Assembly: GCA_963921195.1 (NCBI GenBank)
Contig: OY992539.1
Coordinates: 160,462,622 to 160,526,621, forward strand
DNA: 64,000 bases
From: Pegoplata infirma
Lineage: Eukaryota; Arthropoda; Insecta; Diptera; Anthomyiidae
Direction: 5' to 3'
Shown: positions 42,969-52,183 of the stretch, piece after piece
How the letters are laid out: each line of letters starts with the position of its first letter
Numbering within the stretch: the stretch's first letter is position 1
Made by a program: the position numbers and the translations under genes
Notes under the pieces: generated by a model
Seen by the model: the letters and a program-made list of their open reading frames with translations, nothing else
What the model was told of the DNA's origin: nothing
Database searches by the model: none

Positions 42969-43080
42969 ATATACATATAACATTAAAAGCAACATTACAC
43001 CTAAAATCGTTGCTTGGTAAAAAAAATGTTTACCCAGCAAAAACTTGGTAATGACAATGTCATTATAAATATCTTACTTA

Positions 43081-44151
43081 CAAGGAAGGTCTTTCACAGG
43101 GCACCCACCGATTCTCCTAAAACTTGTATATGGGAAAAAGGGGTGGAAAATAAGAGTTACCTGTTGTTTTCTTAGCTGCCCAATCGCATTATTTCTTCAA
43201 AAGATACTATATAAACATTTTATACAGATCGAAAGGTTTTTTAGGGCTATGCAATGGTGTATAGGTCGTTTCCGAATTCGGCTTACAAGGGAAGTCTCCC
43301 TGGTGTCACCCTCCGATCTTCATGAAATTTGGATATGTTGTTAAGAACGAAAATTAATTCGACACGTATTTTTTTAGCGGCCCAAACTCATTTTTAGGGG
43401 GGTCGATTTGTATGGGGTGAAATTGACCTTTTTCATTTTTTTACGATTTACGCCTATTTAAACAAAATTAATATAGGCATGTGTGATATCAGATTAAAGG
43501 TATTAAAAATATCTATCTTGTGGTGCTAACAACGGGTCAAAGAAGTTAATATTTTTCCACTTATTAACAAATATGTCCTAAAATTTTGGTATTTTACTCA
43601 ATATGACGAAAAGTTGTGCATGTTTGGACACGTTCTTAGCACACGTAGATAGATTTTCCAAAGACCTTTCATTTGGTATGTTACATAACCTAGTCATGTC
43701 TTTGCATAATATAGGAGATAAACGAACAAAAACTGAAAAATGGCATTGCTTTCCCCCCTTCTTTTTACCCCCTAAATATGAATTTGGGCCGCTAAAAAAA
43801 AAATACGTGTCCCTTTATTTTTTCTGATCTACAAAATAAAACCGATTCCATAAAGATCCGCGGGTGAGACTAGGGAGACTTCCCTTGTTAGTTAAGTCCT
43901 TGAAAAATCTAAAAACGTAGTTTTATTAAAATTAAGCTGCCCCTTATTTTTGCGTTTGGCGAAATTTCTGCTAGTTCGGATTTTATACGGATTTTCCTGA
44001 AAGACCTAATTTGTTCATAAGGTAGTAATTTATTTTTAAATTTGAGATTGGGCAGCTAAAAAAAAAAACAAGTAACTCTTATTTTCCTCCACTCATTCCC
44101 ATATGCAAGTTTCAGGGCAATCGGCGAGTGCCCTCTAAAAGACCTTCCTTG
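43081..44151. mobile_element. Harbinger-like MITE, outer
   Basis: CAAGGAAGGTCTTTCACAGG and its imperfect complement ending GACCTTCCTTG are flanked by TTA on both sides (43078-43080, 44152-44154), the PIF/Harbinger-type 3 bp duplication. Inverted similarity extends about 100 bp inward. It contains a related element at 43286-43887. No transposase. Confidence 0.7.
43286..43887. mobile_element. Harbinger-like MITE, inner
   Basis: CAAGGGAAGTCTCCCTGG and its imperfect complement ending GACTTCCCTTG are flanked by TTA (43283-43285, 43888-43890). The ends resemble those of the host MITE, so one family member inserted into another. The interior palindrome carries GGCCGCTAAAAA/TTTTTTTAGCGGCC boxes. Non-coding. 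Confidence 0.75.
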
Positions 44152-44362
44152 TTAGTAATATATACTTATACTCCAAATTATTTTGAATCACATTTATAAT
44201 GACTTATTAATACGGAATATTTTTGATAAATAAGTTATTATTTACAAGTAAAAATATGCAAATACAACTTAACATGCATAATTATTTTTGTTTTTAATTT
44301 TTCTTTGTTTTTGTCTTTACTTTCATACATTTTTGTGTTTAGATTACATTTGCTTTTAACCA

Positions 44363-44815
44363 CCCGAGTAAAAATAATTATATATAGACATATATAATTT
44401 TATCCAATCATATAAAACATTATATGATTACATACTTATAAGCTAACAGATTTTCTTAATTTTCATATGGAGTTATATGTAATTACATATTATTTGATGA
44501 TAATTCAGATATAAAAAAATATGGTTGATGTTATTATATAAAATTATATAAGACACAGTTATCAAAACTTCATTTTATATAAAAATATATATTACGTCAC
44601 CTTCAATGATATAAAATTATATATTAAACTAAACTTAAATTTTTTTCAAGAGCATTTAATATATAATTATATATTCCTTAGGTGATGTCATATATAACCA
44701 TATCTGTCAAATAAAAAGTTTTTTTACAATTTGAAATTGTTCTAAGATTTTTTACAGTTTGAAATTTTTCTAAGTTTTTTATAGTTTAAAAATTTTACAA
44801 GTATTTTTACTTCGG
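44363..44815. mobile_element. Short CCCGAG-family copy
   Basis: CCCGAGTAAAAATAATTATA at 44363 is followed by ATATATAATT-rich sequence, and a decayed right end TTTTTACTTCGG lies near 44815. It lacks the tRNA-like and T-arm modules, so it is an internally deleted version of the family. Confidence 0.5.
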
Positions 44816-44910
44816 TACCGGTTGTGTTAAATACTGGATAATAGAAGGATCAGGATTACTCTATCGATTTCCAAAAAATTCCCCTACGTAGTCTTTGTTT
44901 TATTTACTTG

Positions 44911-45149
44911 TGTCACGCGTCATTCCCATTAGTGCAACCGTGTCGTAATTCGTTTTTGTTTGTTGGGCAACTCTGTCAAAATGCCATGAGGTGTCAGTCT
45001 TGAAATGAAATCGATTTGATACAGACGCGTGCGTGAAAAAGAATAAACCTTTTGTTTTTAAAGACAATCTTTTTTTTATAAAATATTAATAAATGAAACT
45101 TGAATTTGAAATATATAACTAAGTGTTTTATTTCTCAGCCTAGCTGACA
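44911..45149 (+). repeat. 5' LTR of the gypsy element
   Basis: It starts TGTCACGCGTCATT and ends CTAGCTGACA, with inverted TGTCA/TGACA tips. AATAAA at about 45050 is a plausible polyadenylation signal. Confidence 0.9.
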
Positions 45150-45870
45150 AATTCAGAAGTGAAATTAACCTACGACGCTCGATTAATAGACGCGAAAAAA
45201 AAAAAAAACTTAAGAACATTTGTTTTGTGTGTGTAAGTGTTTTTCCGTGTAATCATAAACGCATCTTGATTAAAAACGCTTACAAAAGACAATTCGTGAA
45301 TTTTAAACACATCGCCGTGTTTCCGTGAATGAAAAATCAGAACACGATTTTTTTTTATTAAAATATTTAATTTGTTCCGAGATAAACGTTCTCCGTATGA
45401 CCATATTGATAAAACACATCCCGGTGAAATTGTGTTTCCGTGAATAAAACGTTTAAATTTAATAATAAATTTAATTTGCTCCGTATTCGTTAAACCATAG
45501 CCGCCTTGATTTGAGAAAAATAGTAAAGCAAACAACATTTGTTTTATTCAAGTTTGAAGCTGCTGTTAACGTTTTTTCTGCTTATTGCTGTTCGTTTGCT
45601 TTAGTGGGAAGAGTTTGTATACATGTTGGTTGGTTGCTGCACATACAGCTGTCAGTGAAAGTGTGTGTGTTTGGTTTTTCTGCAACAGTTTGTAGTGCTG
45701 TTGCGTAAATTGTTTTTTTTTTCTCTTCAACTGTTTGGTTGATCGTGTTTTGGCGTGCAGAAAACCGCAGTTGACGTCGATTTTGAATTTTAACGTCCGG
45801 AAAATTAATAAGATATTTTTTCTTCTAGAACTTTTGCAGTGAATCTTGCATTTTTGTTTTAAAGTACAAC
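45150..45870 (+). promoter_or_regulatory. Gypsy 5' untranslated leader
   Basis: About 720 bp lie between the LTR and the first ORF. No gene is present; ORFs on either strand here have no family features. The region would hold the primer-binding and packaging signals, neither of which I can identify by sequence. Confidence 0.5.
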
Positions 45871-46302
45871 ATGAGTTCCCGTAATCTTGGTAAATTAAAA
45901 GTCAATGAGTTGAAGAAGAAATGTAAGGACGCCGGCCTACCACAGTCGGGTAACAAAAATGTGTTAATTCAGCGGTTGGAGGAATATTATACCGATGAAG
46001 AATTTACTAGTTTTACAGACGGGTCGGAATTACTACAAAGGGTGAGGTCGTTGGAGAAGTCATTATCCGAGATGATGAACAATGGCTTTCGGCCACCAGC
46101 GGTGTCGTCACCGGTGAACACTAACAACGCCGCTTCGCCACCACCTGTTGATTTACCAGAAACAGCCAGAGACGATTCGCTACCAACCACACACACAAAT
46201 GTAGATCATCCACCAACTGCCGGTACAAACGCAACACCGCCGCACCCATATAAAAATATGCCACCCACCGTACGTTTTTCTGTTCAGCATCATCAAATAT
46301 GA
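45871..46302 (+). CDS. Gypsy ORF1: SAP-motif protein
   Basis: The product has 143 residues. Residues ~7-41 form a SAP-like motif (LKVNELKKKCKDAGLPQSG then NVLIQRLEEYY), a helix-loop-helix usually found in DNA- or chromatin-binding proteins. The remainder is a proline/threonine-rich linker. The stop overlaps the start of the next ORF in ATGA (46299-46302). This allows termination-reinitiation, or a -1 frameshift fusing it to gag-pol. Capsid and nucleocapsid lie in the next ORF, so this is an N-terminal extension module and not a whole Gag. Confidence 0.8.
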   Translation: MSSRNLGKLKVNELKKKCKDAGLPQSGNKNVLIQRLEEYYTDEEFTSFTDGSELLQRVRSLEKSLSEMMNNGFRPPAVSSPVNTNNAASPPPVDLPETARDDSLPTTHTNVDHPPTAGTNATPPHPYKNMPPTVRFSVQHHQI

Positions 46303-49300
46303 CTGGTTCTCCTGTGTATACCACAGTGCAACAGCCAACCTCTACGCATCCGTCATCATTTTACCATAACACAGCAGGCAGAATGCAGACTCCGTCAATG
46401 CCTCCAACGAGCGCTCCAATGCAACATCCATCCGTTTTATATGGTGCCCCATTCAACCACTTTGGTCCTACAACAAATGCCAATGGTGCACAATCATCCA
46501 CACCGTATTCGACGTCTAATAGTTTTGTTCCTGGAGTAGGTGCTTATGCACCACCATCTTTCATTCCGTATTCGACAAATTGTATGTATAATCCGACAGC
46601 AAATGCTTTTGTGGCACCATCATATGCTCCTCAGATACCGTATTCCGGAATCAACCCATTCGAGAATGTACGTGATGTTGTTGCCATATTGCCAGATTTT
46701 AACCCGTCATCGGAAACCTCGCTGAACGCTAGGCAATTTATAAAGCGAGTCGATATTCTTAAGACAGGTCATAATTGGAGCGATTCGACACTTTTGTTTG
46801 CAGTACAGCAAAAGTTTCATGGCCCTGCCAGACTCTGGATGGACTCTATTGAGAAAGTATTTACGACGTGGCCCGAGTTTCGTTCTAAGTTCCTAACTGA
46901 TTTTCCAGTGGTGGTAAACGTTGCCGATGCGCATATTTACATGTCGAATACCAAACGCCAACACGACGAGAAACCCCAAGACTATTTTTACAAAATGGTT
47001 GCCATTGGGTCGAGAGCTGGGATCGCTGAATCCGGTACGGTGCATCATATTATAAATGGAATAAATGACGTAGACCTGAAACGGAAAATATCTAACGATT
47101 ACCCAACGTGCAACGCTCTACTGATGGATATCATTAATTATTGTAGCTTCAACGAGGTTAAAACGACCAGCAATCCTCCAAGGAAATATGTTTCTGCCAG
47201 CAATCCGTCGTCCGTAATCGAGAAAAAATCCTTCGATAACAAGGATACTAAGGCTGGTGTTAAATGCTATAACTGTTTTAAGTTTGGTCATTTTTCAAAG
47301 GATTGTTCCGAGCCTCAGAGAAGAAAGAAGTGTGAGAAATGTCGTCGTACAGATCACCTTACTGAAAACTGTCCCGATGGAAAACCCAAAAGTGAGGGGG
47401 GCAGATCCGCTGTAAACCAAGTCGACGATCAAAACATCAAATCATCTGAAGTCATCAAACAGGTTGTGATAAATGGTGTGGCTACAAACGCTTTCGTTGA
47501 TTCCGGTAGTAATCGTACTTTGATGCGGAAATCTTTTGCCGATGCCCTGGGTACCTCGGAGAATTGTTCAGTGATATTAAGTGGTTTTGCTGGTGGTAAA
47601 TTTGTAAGTAAGGGGAAATTAAATGTAAACATTGACATTGACGATTCGCTTTATAATGTCAATATATTAATTGTTGAGGATGATCTCATCTGCGAGAATA
47701 TACTACTCGGTCGTGATCTATTGTGTCAAAAAGGCTGCCGTTTGATCATAGAAGGTGATGAATGCCGTTTCGAGAATGTAGAAACTATAACAACGATTGA
47801 CCACATTGACGAGCATGAACAAACACAACTCCGGAACATGCTTCAAGGTCATCAAAACTGTTTTGCTGCCAACTCGAGTGAATTAGGTAAGTGCACTGTT
47901 TCCAAGATGAATATACAGCTTACTTCCGATGATCCGGTGAACGTTAAGCCATACCGTATACCGTTCTCGAGACGTCCGATTGTCGACAAATTAGTGCAGG
48001 AGCTCCTGGATGCGAACATCATACGACCATCAAACTCGTCTTACGCCTCAGGTATCGTATTAGCCGAAAAGAAAAATCAAGAATACCGTTTATGTGTTGA
48101 TTTTCGTACATTAAATCGTATAACCGCCAAAATACCATTTCCGATGCCAAATTTGGAAGAACAGTTTGCCCAGCTAGCTGGAAATACATATTTTACATCT
48201 TTAGACCTACGAATAGGGTGTCACCAGATTGAAATGGACGAGTCTTCCAAACAGTATACCGCATTCGTAACCACACAGGGTCACTACGAATATAATAGAA
48301 TGCCATTCGGCCTGGTCAACGCACCTGCTGTTTTCCAGCGCGTAATGAACATGTTGATGGCAAAGATGAACCCTGGCGAGGTGCTAGCGTATTTGGATGA
48401 CGTTATCATCCCAAGCGTAACTATAGAAGAAGGGCTGCATCGTCTCGATAAATTCTTGAGTATATTGGGGGAAAGCGGGTTGACTTTACGAATGGATAAA
48501 TGTAGATTCCTCGAAAATGAAATTTCATATTTGGGACACAAGGTGAGTGAAAACGGTATTAGTCCTGGTGACGAAAAGATCAGTGCCATACGGAATTTCC
48601 CTCCGCCCACGAATGCGACCGAAGTTCGAAGATTTCTAGGACTTACCGGCTTCTTTCGAAAATTCGTAGAGGATTATTCTATAATCTCTAAACCATTGAC
48701 AAGTCTACTGCGCAAAGACAGAGAATTTCTTTGGGAAGACGATCAGCAAAACGCTTTTGAGGCGTTAATAAGGATCCTTTGTAATCGGCCAGTTTTGTCT
48801 CTGTACGATTTTGATGCGCAGCATGAAGTCCACACTGAGGCCAGCTCCGTTGGTATTGCGGGTGTTTTACTTCAGTCAACAGATGGTAAAAATTGGAAAC
48901 CGGTTTTCTACTTCAGCCGTCATTGTAGCCCCACCGAATCTAGGTACCACAGCTACAAATTGGAAATGTTGGCTATAGTCGAATCACTTGAGCGTTTCCG
49001 AGTGTATCTCTTGGGCAAGCCATTCCGTTTGGTTACCGACTGTGCAGCTATTGCGACGGCAAAAGCCAACAAGGAGATGATACCTAAAATGGCTCGTTGG
49101 TGGATAAGGATAATCGATTACGATTGTGAAATAGTTCACCGTCAAGGTTCTAGAATGTGTCACATCGACGCCCTTAGCCGTGCGCCTGATACCTCAGCGC
49201 CTGAACTGGGAGATATGGACCGTGTGATGAGTCTTAACATTGACAAAGAAGATTGGTTACTCACGATGCAAATACAGGATCCAAAATTACTCAGTATTAT

Positions 49301-50594
49301 TACCATCCTTAATGATAAGGAAAAATCTGCGCAAGTGGAACAATTAAAACGTGAATATTGCCTATTGAATAAGCGGCTTTATCGAAAGGTGGACGACGAT
49401 TTCAGATTTGTGGTACCTAAAGGCGTCCGTTGGAGAATTGTAAGATTTTGCCATGACGAAATGGGTCACTTTGGTCTCGAAAAGACCATACTGCGCATCC
49501 AGCAGACCTTCTGGTTTCCGAAAATGCGAAAATACGTAAAGGACTACTTGGCTGCATGCGTCGAGTGTTGCTTCAACAAGAATAAATCCGGTAAGACCGA
49601 GGGGCAACTCTATGTTACCAACCCGGAACCGATACCATTCCGTCAGATCCATATTGATCACCTGGGGCCATTTGTTCGCAGCAAACGAGCTAACACCTAT
49701 ATGCTAGCGGTCTCCGATGCGTTTAGTAAGTTTTTAATTGTGAAACCCGTTAAGTCCACAAAGACTATACCCGTAATAAACACTCTAAATGAAATCACAA
49801 GCTACTTTGGGTTGCCGAAGGTTATTGTATCTGACCGAGGCACCGCGTTCACTTCAAAGGCCTTCGAGGATTACTGCGACCGCAACAATATCCGACACGT
49901 CAAGACTGCCGTACGTACTCCAAGAGCTAACGGTCAAGTTGAGCGAGCAAATGGAGTTATTTTATCCTTTCTACGGACATCTACAACCACCCAACGGGTT
50001 TGGGATCTTACCTTACGAGATCTACAGTGGAGTGTTAACTCTCAGAAGAATTCTACATCGGGTTTTAGCCCCAATGAATTGGTATTCGATTTCCAACTTA
50101 TAAACGTCGTTCAGAATCATATCATTGCCGCCATTCATGGGGATACTTCGGACTTTGATAATGAAATTTCAAGCGCGGAAAAACGGGAACTTGCCAGCGT
50201 TAATATGATGACCGAGAAGAACAGATGGAAGAAAATATTCGACCAAAAACACAGAAAACCAACGTCATACGAAGAGGGTGACCTGATAGTCATCGAAAAC
50301 GAGGCCCCTTCTACTGGGGAATCGAGGAAACTAGAACCTAAATATAAGGGTCCATACATCGTCGCTCGAGTAATCGGAAACGACCGCTACCTCATTGAAG
50401 ACGTTCCTGGAATGCAGGTTTCATCACGTAAATTTTGCTCTGTTTTCTCTTCCGACAAGATAAAGCCTTGGTGCCAAAGTTCTCCTGAACTGGACAGTAA
50501 TTCGGATGACGATGACGAGGGAATCGAGGATGATCCCATGCCAGGAAGGGCCGAGCTATCACGCGTCATTCTCATTAGTGCAACCGTGTCGTAA
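46299..50594 (+). CDS. Gypsy gag-pol polyprotein
   Basis: The ORF has 1431 codons. Capsid-like region ~130-290 (FIKRVDILKTGHNW, LWMDSIE), two zinc knuckles ~322-358 (CYNCFKFGHFSKDC, CEKCRRTDHLTENC), aspartic protease ~395-490 (FVDSGSNR, LLGRDLL), reverse transcriptase ~545-760 with the YLDD centre near 697, and RNase H ~835-960. Integrase ~1045-1260 has an HHCC finger (HDEMGHFG, CVEC) and the D, D, E residues in HIDHLGP, SDRGTAF and VERANG. The first RNase H acid, normally in TDAS, is glutamate (HTEASS). The C-terminus runs 38 bp into the right LTR. It makes the particle, copies the RNA and integrates the DNA. No stops or frameshifts. Confidence 0.93.
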   Translation: MTGSPVYTTVQQPTSTHPSSFYHNTAGRMQTPSMPPTSAPMQHPSVLYGAPFNHFGPTTNANGAQSSTPYSTSNSFVPGVGAYAPPSFIPYSTNCMYNPTANAFVAPSYAPQIPYSGINPFENVRDVVAILPDFNPSSETSLNARQFIKRVDILKTGHNWSDSTLLFAVQQKFHGPARLWMDSIEKVFTTWPEFRSKFLTDFPVVVNVADAHIYMSNTKRQHDEKPQDYFYKMVAIGSRAGIAESGTVHHIINGINDVDLKRKISNDYPTCNALLMDIINYCSFNEVKTTSNPPRKYVSASNPSSVIEKKSFDNKDTKAGVKCYNCFKFGHFSKDCSEPQRRKKCEKCRRTDHLTENCPDGKPKSEGGRSAVNQVDDQNIKSSEVIKQVVINGVATNAFVDSGSNRTLMRKSFADALGTSENCSVILSGFAGGKFVSKGKLNVNIDIDDSLYNVNILIVEDDLICENILLGRDLLCQKGCRLIIEGDECRFENVETITTIDHIDEHEQTQLRNMLQGHQNCFAANSSELGKCTVSKMNIQLTSDDPVNVKPYRIPFSRRPIVDKLVQELLDANIIRPSNSSYASGIVLAEKKNQEYRLCVDFRTLNRITAKIPFPMPNLEEQFAQLAGNTYFTSLDLRIGCHQIEMDESSKQYTAFVTTQGHYEYNRMPFGLVNAPAVFQRVMNMLMAKMNPGEVLAYLDDVIIPSVTIEEGLHRLDKFLSILGESGLTLRMDKCRFLENEISYLGHKVSENGISPGDEKISAIRNFPPPTNATEVRRFLGLTGFFRKFVEDYSIISKPLTSLLRKDREFLWEDDQQNAFEALIRILCNRPVLSLYDFDAQHEVHTEASSVGIAGVLLQSTDGKNWKPVFYFSRHCSPTESRYHSYKLEMLAIVESLERFRVYLLGKPFRLVTDCAAIATAKANKEMIPKMARWWIRIIDYDCEIVHRQGSRMCHIDALSRAPDTSAPELGDMDRVMSLNIDKEDWLLTMQIQDPKLLSIITILNDKEKSAQVEQLKREYCLLNKRLYRKVDDDFRFVVPKGVRWRIVRFCHDEMGHFGLEKTILRIQQTFWFPKMRKYVKDYLAACVECCFNKNKSGKTEGQLYVTNPEPIPFRQIHIDHLGPFVRSKRANTYMLAVSDAFSKFLIVKPVKSTKTIPVINTLNEITSYFGLPKVIVSDRGTAFTSKAFEDYCDRNNIRHVKTAVRTPRANGQVERANGVILSFLRTSTTTQRVWDLTLRDLQWSVNSQKNSTSGFSPNELVFDFQLINVVQNHIIAAIHGDTSDFDNEISSAEKRELASVNMMTEKNRWKKIFDQKHRKPTSYEEGDLIVIENEAPSTGESRKLEPKYKGPYIVARVIGNDRYLIEDVPGMQVSSRKFCSVFSSDKIKPWCQSSPELDSNSDDDDEGIEDDPMPGRAELSRVILISATVS

Positions 50595-50795
50595 TTCGTT
50601 TTTGTTTGTTGGGCAACTCTGTCAAAATGCCATGAGGTGTCAGTCTTGAAATGCAATCGATTTGATACAGACGCGTGCGTGAAAAAGAATAAACCTTTTG
50701 TTTTTAAAGACAATCTTTTTTTTATAAAATATTAATAAATGAAACTTGAATTTGAAATATATAACTAAGTGTTTTATTTCTCAGCCTAGCTGACA
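50557..50795 (+). repeat. 3' LTR of the gypsy element
   Basis: Same 239 bp as the left LTR except TA for the initial TG, CTCATT for CCCATT, and one A/C difference in TGAAATG(A/C)AATCG. The altered first dinucleotide may be a point mutation after insertion. Confidence 0.9.
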
Positions 50796-51805
50796 CTTGT
50801 GGACGTTTAAGTCTTCCATAAAAACATATTTCAATGAATAATTTAAACCAGCGGTTACCAACCTTTTTGGCTCGCGTACCCCTAATTTTAAATTTTGTCA
50901 GCCGCGTACCCCCTAACGAGGTTTTTGTTTTCTTTAAAAAACTTCTCATATAAATATTAGAGTTAATTTTGAAATTTTTGATCTGCGGGTATTATTATTT
51001 TTTTGAAGGTTTTAGGTGAGATCAAAACAATGATGGTATTTTTTGGGAAACATTTTCGCTCCTTGGGGTGGTTTAATGCATCTGAAAATGCGGATTTTGA
51101 GCTAATTTTTGTGCAGAGTAAAAACAACTGAAAATATTGCAAATTTTTTTCACCAGTCGATTCTACACCAAAATTTAAAACAACGGACATTTTCTGAAAC
51201 ATTAAAAAAAGTTCCAAAAATACATCACAGAGGGCGGAAATATAATGTTTTTGATTTTTTTTAAATGTTTTTTTTTTTTGATACAAGGGCAGATCAACAA
51301 ATTCCGTGACTTTTCGAATGAAACACAATGAAATGGCATTTTGAGCTTAACAAAATGGTACCAAAATTTACACTCTATCAGAAACCGTCTCAAAAATGCC
51401 CAAAAAGACGTTTTTTGAGAATTTTGACATACATTTTCTCAAAAACCATAAAAATTTGGGACCCGAGTAAAAAGGAATTTATATAAATGTATATTATTTT
51501 ATATGTTTTCATAAAACCACATACAACTATATGAGCCAAAGTATAAAATTATATCTCACTTTGAAATTTTCCAATTTTTTTAAATGATGTCATATAAAAT
51601 CATATCTAATTATATTATTCATAATATATTAATATAAATGGTAGATGTGATACGTGACTTTATATCTAATTATGTATAGGACTTTACTAAACAAAAAATC
51701 CAGTATCAATTTATGTATAATTATATATGACTAATATAATACCATTTAAAACTATATATGGTTCCATACTTTTTATTGCATCATATAAGATTACATATGA
51801 TTTTT

Positions 51806-52036
51806 GGGAACCCGAGTTCGATTCCCGGCCCAGTCGAGAAAAAAAGTTTTTTTTTTTTTTTTTAATAGAAAACACTTTTTTATTGCGTTTAATTTTTTAG
51901 AACCAAAAAATTTTCATTTTTGGAATTTTTGCAATCATTTTTAAAAAATTATTTTTCTTTTATATAGTTATATATAAATATATTTGATTTATTATAAAAT
52001 TATCTATAATTTTTGGGAACCCGAGTTCGATTCCAG
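51806..52036 (+). repeat. Two T-arm-like modules of CCCGAG copy B
   Basis: TGGGAACCCGAGTTCGATTC occurs at 51806 (continuing CCGGCCCAGTC) and at 52014 (ending early in CCAGAAAA). The first can close a 4-5 bp stem around the loop TTCGATT, as in a tRNA T-arm. Both are followed by A- and T-rich tracts and the same TAGAAAACACTTTTTTATTGC-like unit, period about 208 bp. Confidence 0.6.
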
Positions 52037-52183
52037 AAAAAAAAATATATTTTTTTTATTTTTTTTTTTAATATAAAACACTTTTTTATTGCATTTATTT
52101 TTTTTAGAACTAAAAATTTTTCTTTTTTTGAATTTTATCAATCATTTTTAAAAAATTATATTGCTTTTATATAGTTATATATA

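Larger units (their letters stand above)
39582..43032 (-). repeat. Old AT-rich element split by two younger insertions
   Basis: About 39780-40246 is the inverse of 16290-16760. The element continues past the hAT at 40247-41532 (CTTTAAAT duplication), through 41541-41674, and past the foldback at 41683-42968, to about 43020 with CATTAAAAGCAACATTACAC and CGTTGCTTGG, which mirrors AAGCAACGATTTAAG at 16301. Its own ends are not resolved. No coding content. Confidence 0.5.
43033..44362. mobile_element. CCCAGCA-family element, right end not found
   Basis: TA then CCCAGCAAAAACTTGGTAATGA begins as in the element at 11235, and the part after the nested insertions (ATACTTATACTCC ... GACTTATTAAT) has the same TAATGAC/CTTATT flavour. 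No GCTGGG terminus was seen before the CCCGAG element at 44363. Confidence 0.4.
44911..50795 (+). mobile_element. Ty3/gypsy LTR retrotransposon, complete
   Basis: Two 239 bp LTRs bound a small gag-like ORF and a gag-pol ORF. CTTG flanks both sides (44907-44910, 50796-50799) as a 4 bp duplication. The LTRs differ at only about three positions, so the insertion is young. No env frame follows pol, so this is a retrotransposon and not an errantivirus. No standard tRNA primer site was recognised directly after the left LTR. A purine-rich GGAAGGG lies just before the right LTR. Confidence 0.92.

Noticed and set aside
45150..45870. Coding ORFs on either strand in the gypsy leader (45170-45538, 45511-45708)
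   Set aside because: They have no family features, run on both strands and lie exactly in the LTR-to-gag leader.
50594..50795. Envelope gene after gypsy pol
   Set aside because: Pol ends inside the right LTR, so there is no room for env.
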